DNA from: Verticiella alkaliphila | GTDB taxonomy: Bacteria; Pseudomonadota; Gammaproteobacteria; Burkholderiales; Burkholderiaceae_B | Length of the DNA stretch: 47,179 nucleotides | Reading direction: 5' to 3' | NCBI RefSeq assembly: GCF_018904615.1 | Contig: NZ_JADCNH010000031.1 | Coordinates: forward strand, 1-47,179 | Shown: piece by piece, positions 17,402-25,318 of the stretch | How positions within the stretch are numbered: the stretch's first letter is position 1 | How the letters are laid out: each line of letters opens with the position of its first letter | Program-made: the position numbers and the translations under genes | The notes under the pieces: generated by a model | Database searches by the model: none | The model's input: only the letters and a program-made list of their open reading frames with translations | Told to the model about the DNA's origin: nothing

Positions 17402-18031
17402 TCACTGCGCCTCGGCCTGGGCCAGGCGCCACGTGAGCTGATCGCGCACGCCGGGCCACTCGCCGGCCAGCAGGCTGTACATCACGGTGTCGCGCACCGT
17501 GCCGTCCGGTCGCGTGGCGTGGTTGCGCAGCACGCCGTCACGCCGGGCACCCAGGCGTTCGATGGCGCGTTGCGAGGCATAGTTGAAGTTGTCCGTGCGC
17601 CAGCCCACGCAGCGGCACCCGAGCGTGTCGAAGGCGTGCGTGAGCAACAGCAGCTTGGCCGCCGTGTTGACGTGGCTGCGCTGGGCGGATCGGGCATACC
17701 AGGTGTAGCCGATCTCCACGCGGCGCACGGCCGGCAGGATGTCGTGATACCGGGTCGTGCCCACGACGGCGTCGCCGTGCAGGGTGTCGATCACCACGAA
17801 GGGCAGCATGTGGCCTTCGGCGGCGCCGACCAGGGCGCGGTCGATGTACTCGGCGGCCTTTCCAGGCCCGGGCACGCTGGTCACCCGCAACTGCCAGAGT
17901 TCACCATCGGCAGCACAGCGCTCCAGGGCGGGCGCATGCTCGGGCGCGAGCGGCGCCAGGCGCGCCCCATGGCCTTCCAGGGTGATGGGGTCGAGTCGGG
18001 GCAGGGCGGTGGGGCGGTCGAGCGTTGGCAT
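17402..18031 (-). CDS. GNAT acetyltransferase, RimJ/RimL type
   Basis: A 209-residue acetyltransferase of the Acetyltransf_3 (RimJ/RimL-like) group. It begins ITLEGHGARLAPLAPEHAPAL, the usual first strand and helix. It continues with DAVVGTTRYHDILPAVRRVEIGYTWY, then SHVNTAAKLLLLTHAFDTLGCRCVGWRTDNFNYASQRAIERLGARRDGVLRNH, which contains the N-x-x-S-x-x-A/I-I-E-x-L-G-x-x signature. Such enzymes acetylate N-termini of ribosomal proteins or small amines; the substrate here is unknown. It converges on the LysR gene (34 nt between stops) and lies downstream of terC on the same strand. Confidence 0.9.
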   Translation of the reverse strand: MPTLDRPTALPRLDPITLEGHGARLAPLAPEHAPALERCAADGELWQLRVTSVPGPGKAAEYIDRALVGAAEGHMLPFVVIDTLHGDAVVGTTRYHDILPAVRRVEIGYTWYARSAQRSHVNTAAKLLLLTHAFDTLGCRCVGWRTDNFNYASQRAIERLGARRDGVLRNHATRPDGTVRDTVMYSLLAGEWPGVRDQLTWRLAQAEAQ

Positions 18032-18125
18032 GGGATCTCGGCGGGCAGCGTATCTGGCGGTAGACGACTATACCGTTCGCACGCGCCATCGTCAGAGGCG
18101 CGACTTGCCCGGCGCTGACAGCAAG

Positions 18126-18217
18126 AAGGCCGACGAGACGTTCCCGGAGGAACGCGTCGCCGGCCTTGGCCGCGCATCGGGAGCGGGCGGCGCACACCCA
18201 TGCAGGGGTGCGCCGCC
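18126..18217 (-). terminator. Tandem hairpins downstream of terC
   Basis: Two stable inverted repeats follow the terC stop on the minus strand. The first (18186-18217) has arms GGCGGCGCAC and TGCGCCGCC extended by CCC/GGGG with one bulged base. The second (18126-18167) has 18-nt arms with 15 pairs and a 6-nt loop, followed on the minus strand by a weak CTTCTT tract. Together they probably end terC transcription, but neither has a proper T-run. Confidence 0.45.
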
Positions 18218-18230
18218 AGCGAGGACAGCC

Positions 18231-19265
18231 TTAGTGGCTGTCGCCCTTGTCCGACTTGGCGCCGAACGGGTAGGCGCCCGCGCCCGTGTGAGCACCCGCC
18301 TTAGGCGGGATTTTGAGGGACAGGATCATGGTGGCACCGAGGATCAGTGCGGTCCCGAGGAGCGACCACTGCACTGGGATGTGATAGATGTCGATGAGCA
18401 GCATCTTCGTACCGATCAGCACCAGCACCAGCGCGAGGCCGTAGGGCAGCAGGTGGAAGCGGTCCTGCAGGCCCGCCAGCAGGAAGTACATTGCGCGCAG
18501 GCCCAGGATCGCGAAGACGTTGGACGTCAGCACGATGAACGGGTCCGTCGTGATCGCGAAGATGGCCGGGATCGAATCCACCGCGAACACCACGTCGATG
18601 ATGCCGATCAGGATGATGACCAGCAGCATCGGGGTCGCGACCTTCTTGCCGTCGATGCGGGTGAAGAAGCGCTCGCCGTCGTAGTTGGGCGAGATGTTCA
18701 TCTTGCGGCGCAGCCAGTTGATCGCTTTGTTGTTCTCCAGATCCGGCTCGGCATCTGCGGCGAACCACATCTTGGCACCGGTGAAGATCAAGAAGGCACC
18801 GAAGACATACAGGATCCAGTGGAACTGGGCGATGAGCCAGGCACCGATCAGAATCAGGATGGCGCGCAGCACCAGTGCGCCCAGGATCCCCAACATCAGC
18901 ACGCGCTTCTGGAATTCCGGCGGCACGGCAAAGAACGTGAAGATCATCAGGAAGACAAAGATGTTGTCGACCGCGAGCGCCTTCTCGATGAGGTAGCCCG
19001 TGATGAACTCGAAGGATTTGTCGTTGGCGAGCGCGCGGGCCGCGGGGTCATCGCTCATGCCGCCCAGCCACCACCAGAGAAAGCCCACGAAGACGAAGCT
19101 GGTGGCCACCCAGACGAGCGACCAGATGCCGGCTTCCTTGAGTGATACCTTGTGGGCGCCCTGCCGATTCATGGCAAAGAAATCGAGCAGCAGGGCAATG
19201 ACGACGAAGGCCGCGAAGAGCGACCACAGCAACGGAGTGCCGGTAGAGATCATAGTGTTGTCCAT
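18231..19265 (-). CDS. TerC/Alx-family membrane protein (probable Mn2+ exporter)
   Basis: A 344-residue integral membrane protein of the TerC/Alx family. Hydrophobic segments are evident along the whole chain (LLWSLFAAFVVIALLLDFFAM; GIWSLVWVATSFVFVGFLWWW; LVIILIGIIDVVFAVDSIPAI). The conserved acidic family motifs EKALAVDNIFVFLMIF and DVVFAVDSIPAIFAITTDPFIV are intact. The cytoplasmic loop ENNKAINWLRRKMNISPNYDGERFFTRIDGKK separates the two halves. Members help export or balance manganese. A yybP-ykoY riboswitch in the leader (19291-19410) supports manganese control. The ATG at 19265 has no strong SD; an alternative ATG lies at 19253. Confidence 0.95.
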   Translation of the reverse strand: MDNTMISTGTPLLWSLFAAFVVIALLLDFFAMNRQGAHKVSLKEAGIWSLVWVATSFVFVGFLWWWLGGMSDDPAARALANDKSFEFITGYLIEKALAVDNIFVFLMIFTFFAVPPEFQKRVLMLGILGALVLRAILILIGAWLIAQFHWILYVFGAFLIFTGAKMWFAADAEPDLENNKAINWLRRKMNISPNYDGERFFTRIDGKKVATPMLLVIILIGIIDVVFAVDSIPAIFAITTDPFIVLTSNVFAILGLRAMYFLLAGLQDRFHLLPYGLALVLVLIGTKMLLIDIYHIPVQWSLLGTALILGATMILSLKIPPKAGAHTGAGAYPFGAKSDKGDSH

Positions 19266-19290
19266 CAGTCAGTCAAGGGTTGGAACGAGA

Positions 19291-19410
19291 TCGCCTGACG
19301 GTCTCGCCACCCGCTGCTGCGGTCCACAACACCGGGAACCCGGCCGGTTTCCGTACTGACGGCGCTGCGGGAGCAAAAATGCCCCGGCTACTCCCCGTGG
19401 GTGTTGGCTG
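19291..19410 (-). ncRNA. yybP-ykoY manganese riboswitch in the terC leader
   Basis: On the minus strand the leader contains the two invariant yybP-ykoY blocks. GGGGAGTAG is at 19396-19388 and GGCGAGACC at 19308-19300. They are flanked by complementary ACGG and CCGT that form the closing stem. Between them is the conserved GCCGTCA-containing stem and a variable GC-rich hairpin. This two-loop scaffold binds Mn2+ and commonly precedes terC/alx and other Mn exporters. The aptamer ends only about 35 nt before the terC start, with no T-run between, suggesting control of ribosome access rather than of termination. Confidence 0.85.
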
Positions 19411-19770
19411 CTCCGCACGGCAGGGCTCGTCGCCTTGCCTTGCGGACCCGCCGACACGGGCCAGCTCGCTTCACGACAGACTCCGGTTTGCTGCCACCTC
19501 GTGAGTGGCGCCATCCGGCGTCGGCAGTGATGCGCGGCGCGAGCTCAGCAATTCCCGGGCCCGAGGCGGGGAAGTCTCGATTCCCCTGCCAGCGGCCCTT
19601 CGAGCCTTTCGGCTTTGAACGCACGCGGGGCATGGACCGTCGCGTTGTCGAAAAGGTTCCCGACCTTTGCACATTTGCTGTCGACGCCGTGCACGACCCT
19701 ACAGGCTATCCCTATACTCGGTGAACGCCGGTCGTGCCCTCGGCTGGCGTCGTTGCAACGAGGAGGTGTC
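19411..19770. promoter_or_regulatory. Divergent terC/aidB intergenic region
   Basis: About 360 nt without a supported gene separate the terC riboswitch from aidB. For aidB, a TATACT hexamer at 19713-19718 could be a -10 element but has no good -35. An AGGAGG ribosome site is at 19761-19766. For terC, the promoter must lie upstream of 19410 on the minus strand; I could not pick a clear one. Nothing else recognisable is seen. Confidence 0.4.
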
Positions 19771-21423
19771 ATGACCTGGGAAACGCATGCCGTCACCAAC
19801 GTCGTCCCGGCGTTGACTGACTACAACGTCTATGCGCACGACACCGTGCTGCGCGAGGGGGTGCGCCGTGCCGCCGGCGCGCATGCCGACGCGCGGGAGG
19901 CCGACCTGCTGGCCTATGGCGGGCGGCTGGGCCAGGCGCAGACCCTGCGCGCCGCGGCAGACGCCAATCGCCATTCGCCGGTGCTCGAACGCTACGACGG
20001 CGTCGGCAACCGCATCGACGACGTGCGATTTCATCCTGCCTGGCATACGGTGTCGTCCCTGCTGCGCGAGCAGGGGCTGATCGCTCAGCCCTTTGCTGAT
20101 CCGGAGCCTGGTGCGTGGGCCGCGTATGCGGCAGGCTTTTCGATGCACGGACAGATCGAGGCCGGCTCCCTGTGCCCCGCCTCGATGACCTTCGCATCCA
20201 TTCCCGTGCTGCGCCAGCAACCGGCGCTGTTCGAGACCTTGCAAGCGGGGCTGTTGTCACGGACCTACGACACGCGCGACGTGCCCATACCTGAGCGCCG
20301 CTCACTGCTCATCGGCATGGGCATGACGGAAAAGCAGGGCGGCTCGGACGTGCGCAGCAACGAGACCTCGGCCTCGCCGCTGCGTGGCGAGGGCCCGGGC
20401 GAGGCCTACCGGTTGGTGGGGCACAAGTGGTTCTTCTCCGCGCCGCAGAGCGATGCGCATCTGGTCGTCGCGTGCACGCCTGCCGGGATGTCGTGCTTCT
20501 TCGTCCCGCGCTGGCGCCCGGACGGCACGCGCAACGCGGTGCGCATCCAGCGGCTGAAGGACAAGCTTGGCAATCGCTCCAACGCCAGCAGCGAGGTGGA
20601 GTTCGAGAATGCCTGGGGTGTGCTCGTGGGCGAGGAAGGCCGCGGCATTCCCACCATCCTCGAGATGGCCACGCACACGCGCCTCAATTGCGTCATGGGA
20701 TCGACCGGGCTCATGCGCCAGGCACTGGTGCAGGCGATCCATTACGCCCGGCATCGCAGTGCCTTTGGCCGCACGCTCGTGACGCAACCGCTCATGCAGA
20801 ACGTGCTGGCCGACATGGCGCTCGAGAGCGAAGCGGCCACCCTCCTGATGCTGCGCCTCACCCAGGCGTTCGCAGAGCCTGATGATCCCGTGCAGCGCGC
20901 CTATCGGCGCATCGTGACGCCCGCGGCCAAGCTCTGGGTGTGCAAACGCGCCGTCGAGCTCGCGGGCGAGGCGATGGAGGTGTGCGGGGGCAACGGCTAT
21001 GTCGAAGACATGCCGCTTGCCCGCTTGCTGCGCGAAGCGCCGGTGAATTCCATCTGGGAAGGGTCGGGCAACGTGATGGCGCTGGATGTGTTGCGCGCGA
21101 TGGCGCGCGAGCCGCAGGCGCTCACGGCGCTCCTGGGCGATCTCGCCCCGGTGAGTGCCACACAGCCTGTGCTGCGCTCGGCCCTGGGGGCGGTGCATAC
21201 GGCGCTTTCCGGTCCGCCCGACGTCATCGAGCGCGAGGGCCGGCGCATCGCGCAGCGTCTCGTGTTGCTGGTGCAGGCCGATCTGCTGCGCCGGCATTCG
21301 CCGCCGGATCTGCTCGAAGCCTTCGTGGCGAGCCGGTTCGATGCGGAATCCGGGCGCGTCTTCGGCACGTTGCCGGGGCACATCGCGCTCGCTCCCATCA
21401 TCGATCGCGCCTGGCCGGCGTGA
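19771..21423 (+). CDS. aidB: AidB-like acyl-CoA dehydrogenase-fold flavoprotein
   Basis: A 550-residue protein closely resembling E. coli AidB, the adaptive-response flavoprotein of the acyl-CoA dehydrogenase family that protects DNA from alkylation. Shared AidB blocks include THAVTNVVPALTDYNVY at the N-terminus, RIDDVRFHPAWH, QIEAGSLCPASMTFA, LLIGMGMTEKQGGSDVRSN, YRLVGHKWFFSAPQSDAHLV, RLKDKLGNRSNASSEVEF and APVNSIWEGSGNVMALDVLR. ATG 19771 is chosen for its perfect AGGAGG SD (spacer 4) and its match to the AidB N-terminus. It stands alone, 238 nt before the rpsF operon. Whether it is Ada-regulated cannot be seen: no ada gene is nearby. Confidence 0.93.
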   Translation: MTWETHAVTNVVPALTDYNVYAHDTVLREGVRRAAGAHADAREADLLAYGGRLGQAQTLRAAADANRHSPVLERYDGVGNRIDDVRFHPAWHTVSSLLREQGLIAQPFADPEPGAWAAYAAGFSMHGQIEAGSLCPASMTFASIPVLRQQPALFETLQAGLLSRTYDTRDVPIPERRSLLIGMGMTEKQGGSDVRSNETSASPLRGEGPGEAYRLVGHKWFFSAPQSDAHLVVACTPAGMSCFFVPRWRPDGTRNAVRIQRLKDKLGNRSNASSEVEFENAWGVLVGEEGRGIPTILEMATHTRLNCVMGSTGLMRQALVQAIHYARHRSAFGRTLVTQPLMQNVLADMALESEAATLLMLRLTQAFAEPDDPVQRAYRRIVTPAAKLWVCKRAVELAGEAMEVCGGNGYVEDMPLARLLREAPVNSIWEGSGNVMALDVLRAMAREPQALTALLGDLAPVSATQPVLRSALGAVHTALSGPPDVIEREGRRIAQRLVLLVQADLLRRHSPPDLLEAFVASRFDAESGRVFGTLPGHIALAPIIDRAWPA

Positions 21424-21497
21424 CGCCTCAGCCGGGCCCGCAACGCGTGCACGTGCACACGTTGCGCGCCTGGGCTTGCACGGCAGCGCAGGATCTC

Positions 21498-21527
21498 TTG
21501 ACGTGTTTTGGGAAAACGCGCAATAAT
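21498..21527 (+). promoter_or_regulatory. Sigma-70 promoter of the rpsF operon
   Basis: TTGACG (21498-21503) and AATAAT (21522-21527) each match the consensus at five of six positions, with an 18-nt spacer. The leader to the rpsF ATG would be about 125 nt, long enough to hold the S6:S18 autoregulatory RNA known from many bacteria. A CCGCG/CGCGG hairpin sits around 21573-21591, but I cannot confirm the S6:S18 motif. Confidence 0.72.
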
Positions 21528-21660
21528 CGAGGGCTTTTCCCTTGCTCGATGGGCTTTCGTGGCGTCTATGGATGCCGCGCTAAGGTTCGCGGGCTGTGGG
21601 CGAAGGGCAGGGTGAAGTCCTACCCGCCTCTAGTCCCCATCCACAAGTCAGGAGTTCTCA

Positions 21661-22050
21661 ATGCGTCACTACGAAGTGGTGTTCATCGTACACCCCGATC
21701 AAAGCGAGCAAGTGCCCGCCATGATCGACCGCTACAAGGCCGTCATCACCGGCCAGGGCGGCACCATCCACCGTCTGGAAGACTGGGGCCGTCGTCAGCT
21801 CGCCTACCCGATCCAGAAGCTCGTGAAGGCTCACTACGTGTGCCTGAACATCGAAGCCGGCCAGAGCACCCTGGACGAACTCGAGCACGCGTTCCGCTAC
21901 AACGACGCCATTCTGCGCCACCTCATCGTCAAGACGAAGAAGGCTGAAACCGCCGCTTCGCCGATGATGAAGGTCGTCGAGCGCGAGGAAGCCCGCAAGG
22001 CTGCGAACGAAGCCGAGCAAGCCGCCGCTCAGAACGCCGCCGCCGCTTAA
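21661..22050 (+). CDS. rpsF: 30S ribosomal protein S6
   Basis: A 129-residue S6. It begins [25 protein letters not shown], followed by [28 protein letters not shown] and [19 protein letters not shown], the conserved S6 core that binds S18 and 16S rRNA in the platform of the small subunit. The C-terminal tail is Ala/Glu-rich, as in other betaproteobacteria. AGGAG lies 6 nt before the ATG. It is first in rpsF-priB-rpsR-rplI. Confidence 0.98.
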   Translation: MRHYEVVFIVHPDQSEQVPAMIDRYKAVITGQGGTIHRLEDWGRRQLAYPIQKLVKAHYVCLNIEAGQSTLDELEHAFRYNDAILRHLIVKTKKAETAASPMMKVVEREEARKAANEAEQAAAQNAAAA

Positions 22051-22085
22051 GGCAGAGCTGTCGCGATGCGCATCGGCAGGTTCGC

Positions 22086-22379
22086 GTGAACCGCCTGCAG
22101 TTAGTCGCCACCGTGGTCGAATGCCAACCACTGCGCTACACCCCCGCTGGGGTGCCCGTGCTGGATCTGGTGCTGGAACATGCTGGCGATGTCGTCGAAG
22201 CGGGTCAGACCCGCCACGTCGAGCTCACCCTGCCCACGATCGCCATTGGTGATCTGGCCCGGATGATGGCTCGAACCCCTCTGGGGACGACGCTGCGGAT
22301 CGACGGTTTCCTTGCCCCGACGCGCAAAGGCGCGACGCGGTTGCGGCTGCATCTGCAGCAGGCTGCAACCCTGGATTGA
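22086..22379 (+). CDS. priB: Primosomal replication protein PriB
   Basis: A 97-residue OB-fold protein using a GTG start (preceded by AGG with a 5-nt spacer). The sequence NRLQLVATVVECQPLRYTPAGVPVLDLVLEHAG and the end LRIDGFLAPTRKGATRLRLHLQQ match PriB, a paralogue of single-stranded-DNA-binding protein that works with PriA in replication restart. The position between rpsF and rpsR is the standard proteobacterial location and settles the identity over a generic SSB. Confidence 0.93.
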   Translation: MNRLQLVATVVECQPLRYTPAGVPVLDLVLEHAGDVVEAGQTRHVELTLPTIAIGDLARMMARTPLGTTLRIDGFLAPTRKGATRLRLHLQQAATLD

Positions 22380-22403
22380 ACCCCTATTTTCGAGAGGCAT
22401 TTC

Positions 22404-22688
22404 ATGGCCGCATTTGGAAGACGCAACAACAAGGACAACAAGAAGAAGTTTGGACAGCAGAACCCGCTGTTCAAGCGTCGTCGCTTCTGCCGCTTCACCG
22501 CGGCGGGTGTTGAACAGATCGACTACAAGGATGTGGACACGCTGCGTGACTTCATCCAGGAAAACGGCAAGGTCATCCCGGCTCGTCTGACCGGTACGAA
22601 GGCCCACTACCAGCGCCAGCTGGACACCGCCATCAAGCGCGCGCGCTTCCTGGCGCTGCTGCCTTACACCGACAACCACCCCCACTGA
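22404..22688 (+). CDS. rpsR: 30S ribosomal protein S18
   Basis: A 94-residue S18. The core [66 protein letters not shown] is intact. It includes one N-terminal cysteine and the RARxxALLP motif that contacts rRNA. It lies 24 nt after priB and 16 nt before rplI, within the operon. Confidence 0.98.
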   Translation: MAAFGRRNNKDNKKKFGQQNPLFKRRRFCRFTAAGVEQIDYKDVDTLRDFIQENGKVIPARLTGTKAHYQRQLDTAIKRARFLALLPYTDNHPH

Positions 22689-22704
22689 TTGGCGGAGCAA
22701 GAAC

Positions 22705-23160
22705 ATGCAAATCATTCTGCTTGAAAAAGTTGCCAACGTCGGCGCCCTGGGTGAAGTGGTTCGTGTGAAGGACGGCTTTGCCCGTAACTTCCTGATCCCG
22801 CAACGCAAGGCCAAGCGCGCCACCGCTGCTGCTCTGAAGGAATTCGAAGAGCGCCGCGCCGAGATCGAAAAGCAACAGGCCGAGCGCCTGGCTGCCGCCG
22901 AAGGCGTGGGCCAGAAGCTGGAAGGCCACACCGTGCACATCCGCCAACGTGCGGGCGTGGACGGCCGCCTGTTCGGCTCGGTCACCAACGCGGACATCGC
23001 TGCCCAGCTCAAGAACGCTGGCTTCGATACCGTAGAGAAGTCGATGGTGCGTCTGCCGGAAGGCCCGTTCAAGACGGTGGGCGAGTACGCGATCGAAGTG
23101 CAACTGCACACCGACGTGGCTGCCAACGTCAATGTCGTGGTGACCGGCGAAACCGTGTAA
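22705..23160 (+). CDS. rplI: 50S ribosomal protein L9
   Basis: A 151-residue L9. It begins [40 protein letters not shown], the conserved N-terminal rRNA-binding domain. The long connecting helix ([25 protein letters not shown]) and the C-terminal domain ([14 protein letters not shown]) are complete. It is the last gene of the operon, followed by a strong terminator. Confidence 0.98.
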   Translation: MQIILLEKVANVGALGEVVRVKDGFARNFLIPQRKAKRATAAALKEFEERRAEIEKQQAERLAAAEGVGQKLEGHTVHIRQRAGVDGRLFGSVTNADIAAQLKNAGFDTVEKSMVRLPEGPFKTVGEYAIEVQLHTDVAANVNVVVTGETV

Positions 23161-23183
23161 TCACGGGGTTGCCTGCATCATGA

Positions 23184-23219
23184 GCCAACGGCCGGGGAAA
23201 CCCGGCCGTTGGCTTTTTT
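23184..23219 (+). terminator. Rho-independent terminator of rpsF-priB-rpsR-rplI
   Basis: A perfect 13-bp stem (GCCAACGGCCGGG / CCCGGCCGTTGGC) closed by a GAAA tetraloop is followed by six T (23214-23219). It begins 24 nt after the rplI stop. The palindromic stem could also act from the other side, but only the plus strand has the T-run. Confidence 0.95.
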
Positions 23220-23259
23220 GCGTTCAACAAGGCTGATGCGTCGTTGCCCGTTGCGCCGC

Positions 23260-24237
23260 TCAGCCGCCTGCCTTTGCGCCCGAGCGACGTACAATGTCGG
23301 CCCATTTGTCACGCTCGCTGGCGTTGTAGGCGGCAAAGTCGGCTGGCGACGAGCCCACCGGAATGGCGCCCATGCCGGCATAGCGCTCGCGCACTTGCGC
23401 ATTGGCCAGTGCCTTGGCGGCGTGCTCGGCCAGTACGCTTACGACAGCCGTTGGCGTGCCCTTGGGCACCCACAGCCCATACCACGTGCTGATGTCGAAC
23501 CCGGCAAAGCCTTGCTCAGCCACGGTGGGCACGTCGGGCAAGGCAGGTGCGCGTTCCGGGGTGGTCACGGCCACGGCGCGCAGCTGTCCCGACTGGATGA
23601 ATGGCATGGCCGATGGCATGGAATCGAACATCATGTCCACCTGCCCGCCGATGAGATCGGCCAGGGCCGGCGCGCTGCCGCGATAGGGCACATGCAGCAT
23701 GTCGATGCCCGCGGCGAGCTTGAATGACTCGCCCGCCAACTGCTGTGATGACGCGTTGCCTGCCGAGGCGAAGCTCGGCGGCTTGCTGCCCGCACGGGCC
23801 AGCTTGACGATATCGTTGACGTTGCGAATCGGCGAATCCGGTGCCACCACCAGCACGAGCGGCACGGCCGCCAGCTGCGTCACCGGCACGAAGTCGGCGA
23901 TCGGGTCGTACCGCATGTCGGGATAGATGCTGGGGTTGATGACGTGCAATGAGGCATTGGCGAGCAGCGTGTAGCCATCCGGTGCGGAGCGCGCCACCTG
24001 CTCGGCCCCGATCATCCCGCTCGCGCCGGGGCGGTTGTCCACCACGATCTGTTCGCCGAGCGTCTGGGCCATCTGCATGGCTGCCACGCGGGCGAGGAGG
24101 TCGGTCGGCCCGCCGGGCGGGTAGGGCAGTACGAGCCGAATGGGCTTGTCCGGATAGGGGGCGGCGGCCGTGGCGGCGCCGCTGAGCGACAGGGCGGCCG
24201 CGCCCAGCAGGCAGGCCAGTCGAAAGGATGAGCGCAT
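23260..24237 (-). CDS. Bug-family (TctC) periplasmic solute-binding protein (module 2)
   Basis: A 325-residue orphan TctC-like receptor. ATG 24237 follows a GGAG-type SD (GAGGAGACCTCC) and starts a signal peptide (RLACLLGAAALSLSGAATAAA). The mature N-terminus YPDKPIRLVLPYPPGGPTDLLARV is diagnostic. Further blocks are VVDNRPGASGMIGAEQVARSAPDGYTLL, YDPIADFVPVTQL, HVPYRGSAPALADLIGGQVDMMFDSM and LPDVPTVAEQGFAGFDISTWYGLW. No transporter membrane subunits are present. It lies 58 nt downstream of an oxidoreductase gene in a CoA-transferase/oxidoreductase/Bug cluster. It probably binds an organic acid handled by those enzymes; this is inference. Confidence 0.95.
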   Translation of the reverse strand: MRSSFRLACLLGAAALSLSGAATAAAPYPDKPIRLVLPYPPGGPTDLLARVAAMQMAQTLGEQIVVDNRPGASGMIGAEQVARSAPDGYTLLANASLHVINPSIYPDMRYDPIADFVPVTQLAAVPLVLVVAPDSPIRNVNDIVKLARAGSKPPSFASAGNASSQQLAGESFKLAAGIDMLHVPYRGSAPALADLIGGQVDMMFDSMPSAMPFIQSGQLRAVAVTTPERAPALPDVPTVAEQGFAGFDISTWYGLWVPKGTPTAVVSVLAEHAAKALANAQVRERYAGMGAIPVGSSPADFAAYNASERDKWADIVRRSGAKAGG

Positions 24238-24295
24238 GGAGGTCTCCTCGTTGTTGTGGTGGCTCAATGGGATAGTGGCTCGATAGGCCCGACAG

Positions 24296-25318
24296 TCAAG
24301 CGGAGCGACTGTCCGGGCCGACGGCAAGGGCGACCTTGCCCACGACCTGTCGGCTCTCCAACGCCGTCAGCGCCGCCGGGAGATCGTGGAACGCGAAGAT
24401 CTTCGAGACGGTGGGGCGCAGGTGTCCGTCGCGTGCCCAGCCGAGCAAGGTCTGCATCACCCGCTGCAGCGCCGGGGCATGGGCCTCCCGTTCGTCCTGG
24501 GGTGTCCAGCCGATGTAGCGGCCAAAGAACACGCCGTGCAGGGTCAGGTTCTTCACCAGCAGCAGATTCGCGGGCAGGGCCGGCAGTTGCCCGCTGGCAA
24601 AGCCGATGCTGAGCAGGTGCGCGTTGGCGGCCGCCGCGCGCACCGCGCGCTCGGCCAGGGCGCCACCGACGGGGTCGAGCACGATGTCGGCGCCACGACC
24701 CTGCGTGATCGTCTTCACCTGTGCGGCGAGCTCATCGTCCGGGGCGATGGCATGGCGGGCACCCCGGGCCAGCGCGGCCTCGCGCTTGGCGGATGTGCTG
24801 GCGCAGGCGATCACCTCGGCACCCAGCCGGCTCGCGATCTCGACGGCCGCCAGACCCACGCCCGCACCGGCGCCCAGGACGAGCACGGTATCGCCGGGCT
24901 GCAGCCGGGCGCGCCAGAGGAGCGCGGTATAGGCCGTGCCGTACGACAGGGGCACGGGCAAGGCCTGCAGCAGCGCCAGCCCCTCCGGCACCGGATAGAC
25001 CGTGGCTTCACGCACGCAGACCTGCTCGGCGTGACACCCCCAGTCCGCGATCGCCACCACCGCCTGGCCCGGCCGCAGCCGGCGTACGCCGGGCCCGATC
25101 GCCCGGACGTGGCCCACGGCCTCCGTGCCGGGGGAGAACGGCCGGGGCGGACGGGTCTGGTAGCGGCCTTCGATCATGAGCCCCGTGGCATGGCTCACGC
25201 TGGCGTACGCCACGTCGATGAGGACCTCACCAGGGCCGGGGGCCTCGGGCGCGGGGCAGTCAGCCACCCGAATGGCATCGGGCAGGTGGCCGAATTCGTC
25301 GCAGATCAGGGCGCGCAT
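24296..25318 (-). CDS. NADPH:quinone oxidoreductase-type MDR dehydrogenase
   Basis: A 340-residue medium-chain dehydrogenase/reductase of the zinc-free quinone-oxidoreductase group. The GroES-like N-terminus (MRALICDEFGHLPDAIRVADCPAP.PGPGEVLIDVAYASVSHAT) lacks the structural and catalytic Cys/His ligands of zinc alcohol dehydrogenases. The Rossmann motif is VLVLGAGAGVGLAAVEIASRLGAEVIA. The start at 25318 overlaps the end of the CoA-transferase gene by 13 nt, so the two are co-translated. A reductase acting on an enoyl or quinone-like substrate is the general expectation; the true substrate is unknown. Confidence 0.9.
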   Translation of the reverse strand: MRALICDEFGHLPDAIRVADCPAPEAPGPGEVLIDVAYASVSHATGLMIEGRYQTRPPRPFSPGTEAVGHVRAIGPGVRRLRPGQAVVAIADWGCHAEQVCVREATVYPVPEGLALLQALPVPLSYGTAYTALLWRARLQPGDTVLVLGAGAGVGLAAVEIASRLGAEVIACASTSAKREAALARGARHAIAPDDELAAQVKTITQGRGADIVLDPVGGALAERAVRAAAANAHLLSIGFASGQLPALPANLLLVKNLTLHGVFFGRYIGWTPQDEREAHAPALQRVMQTLLGWARDGHLRPTVSKIFAFHDLPAALTALESRQVVGKVALAVGPDSRSA

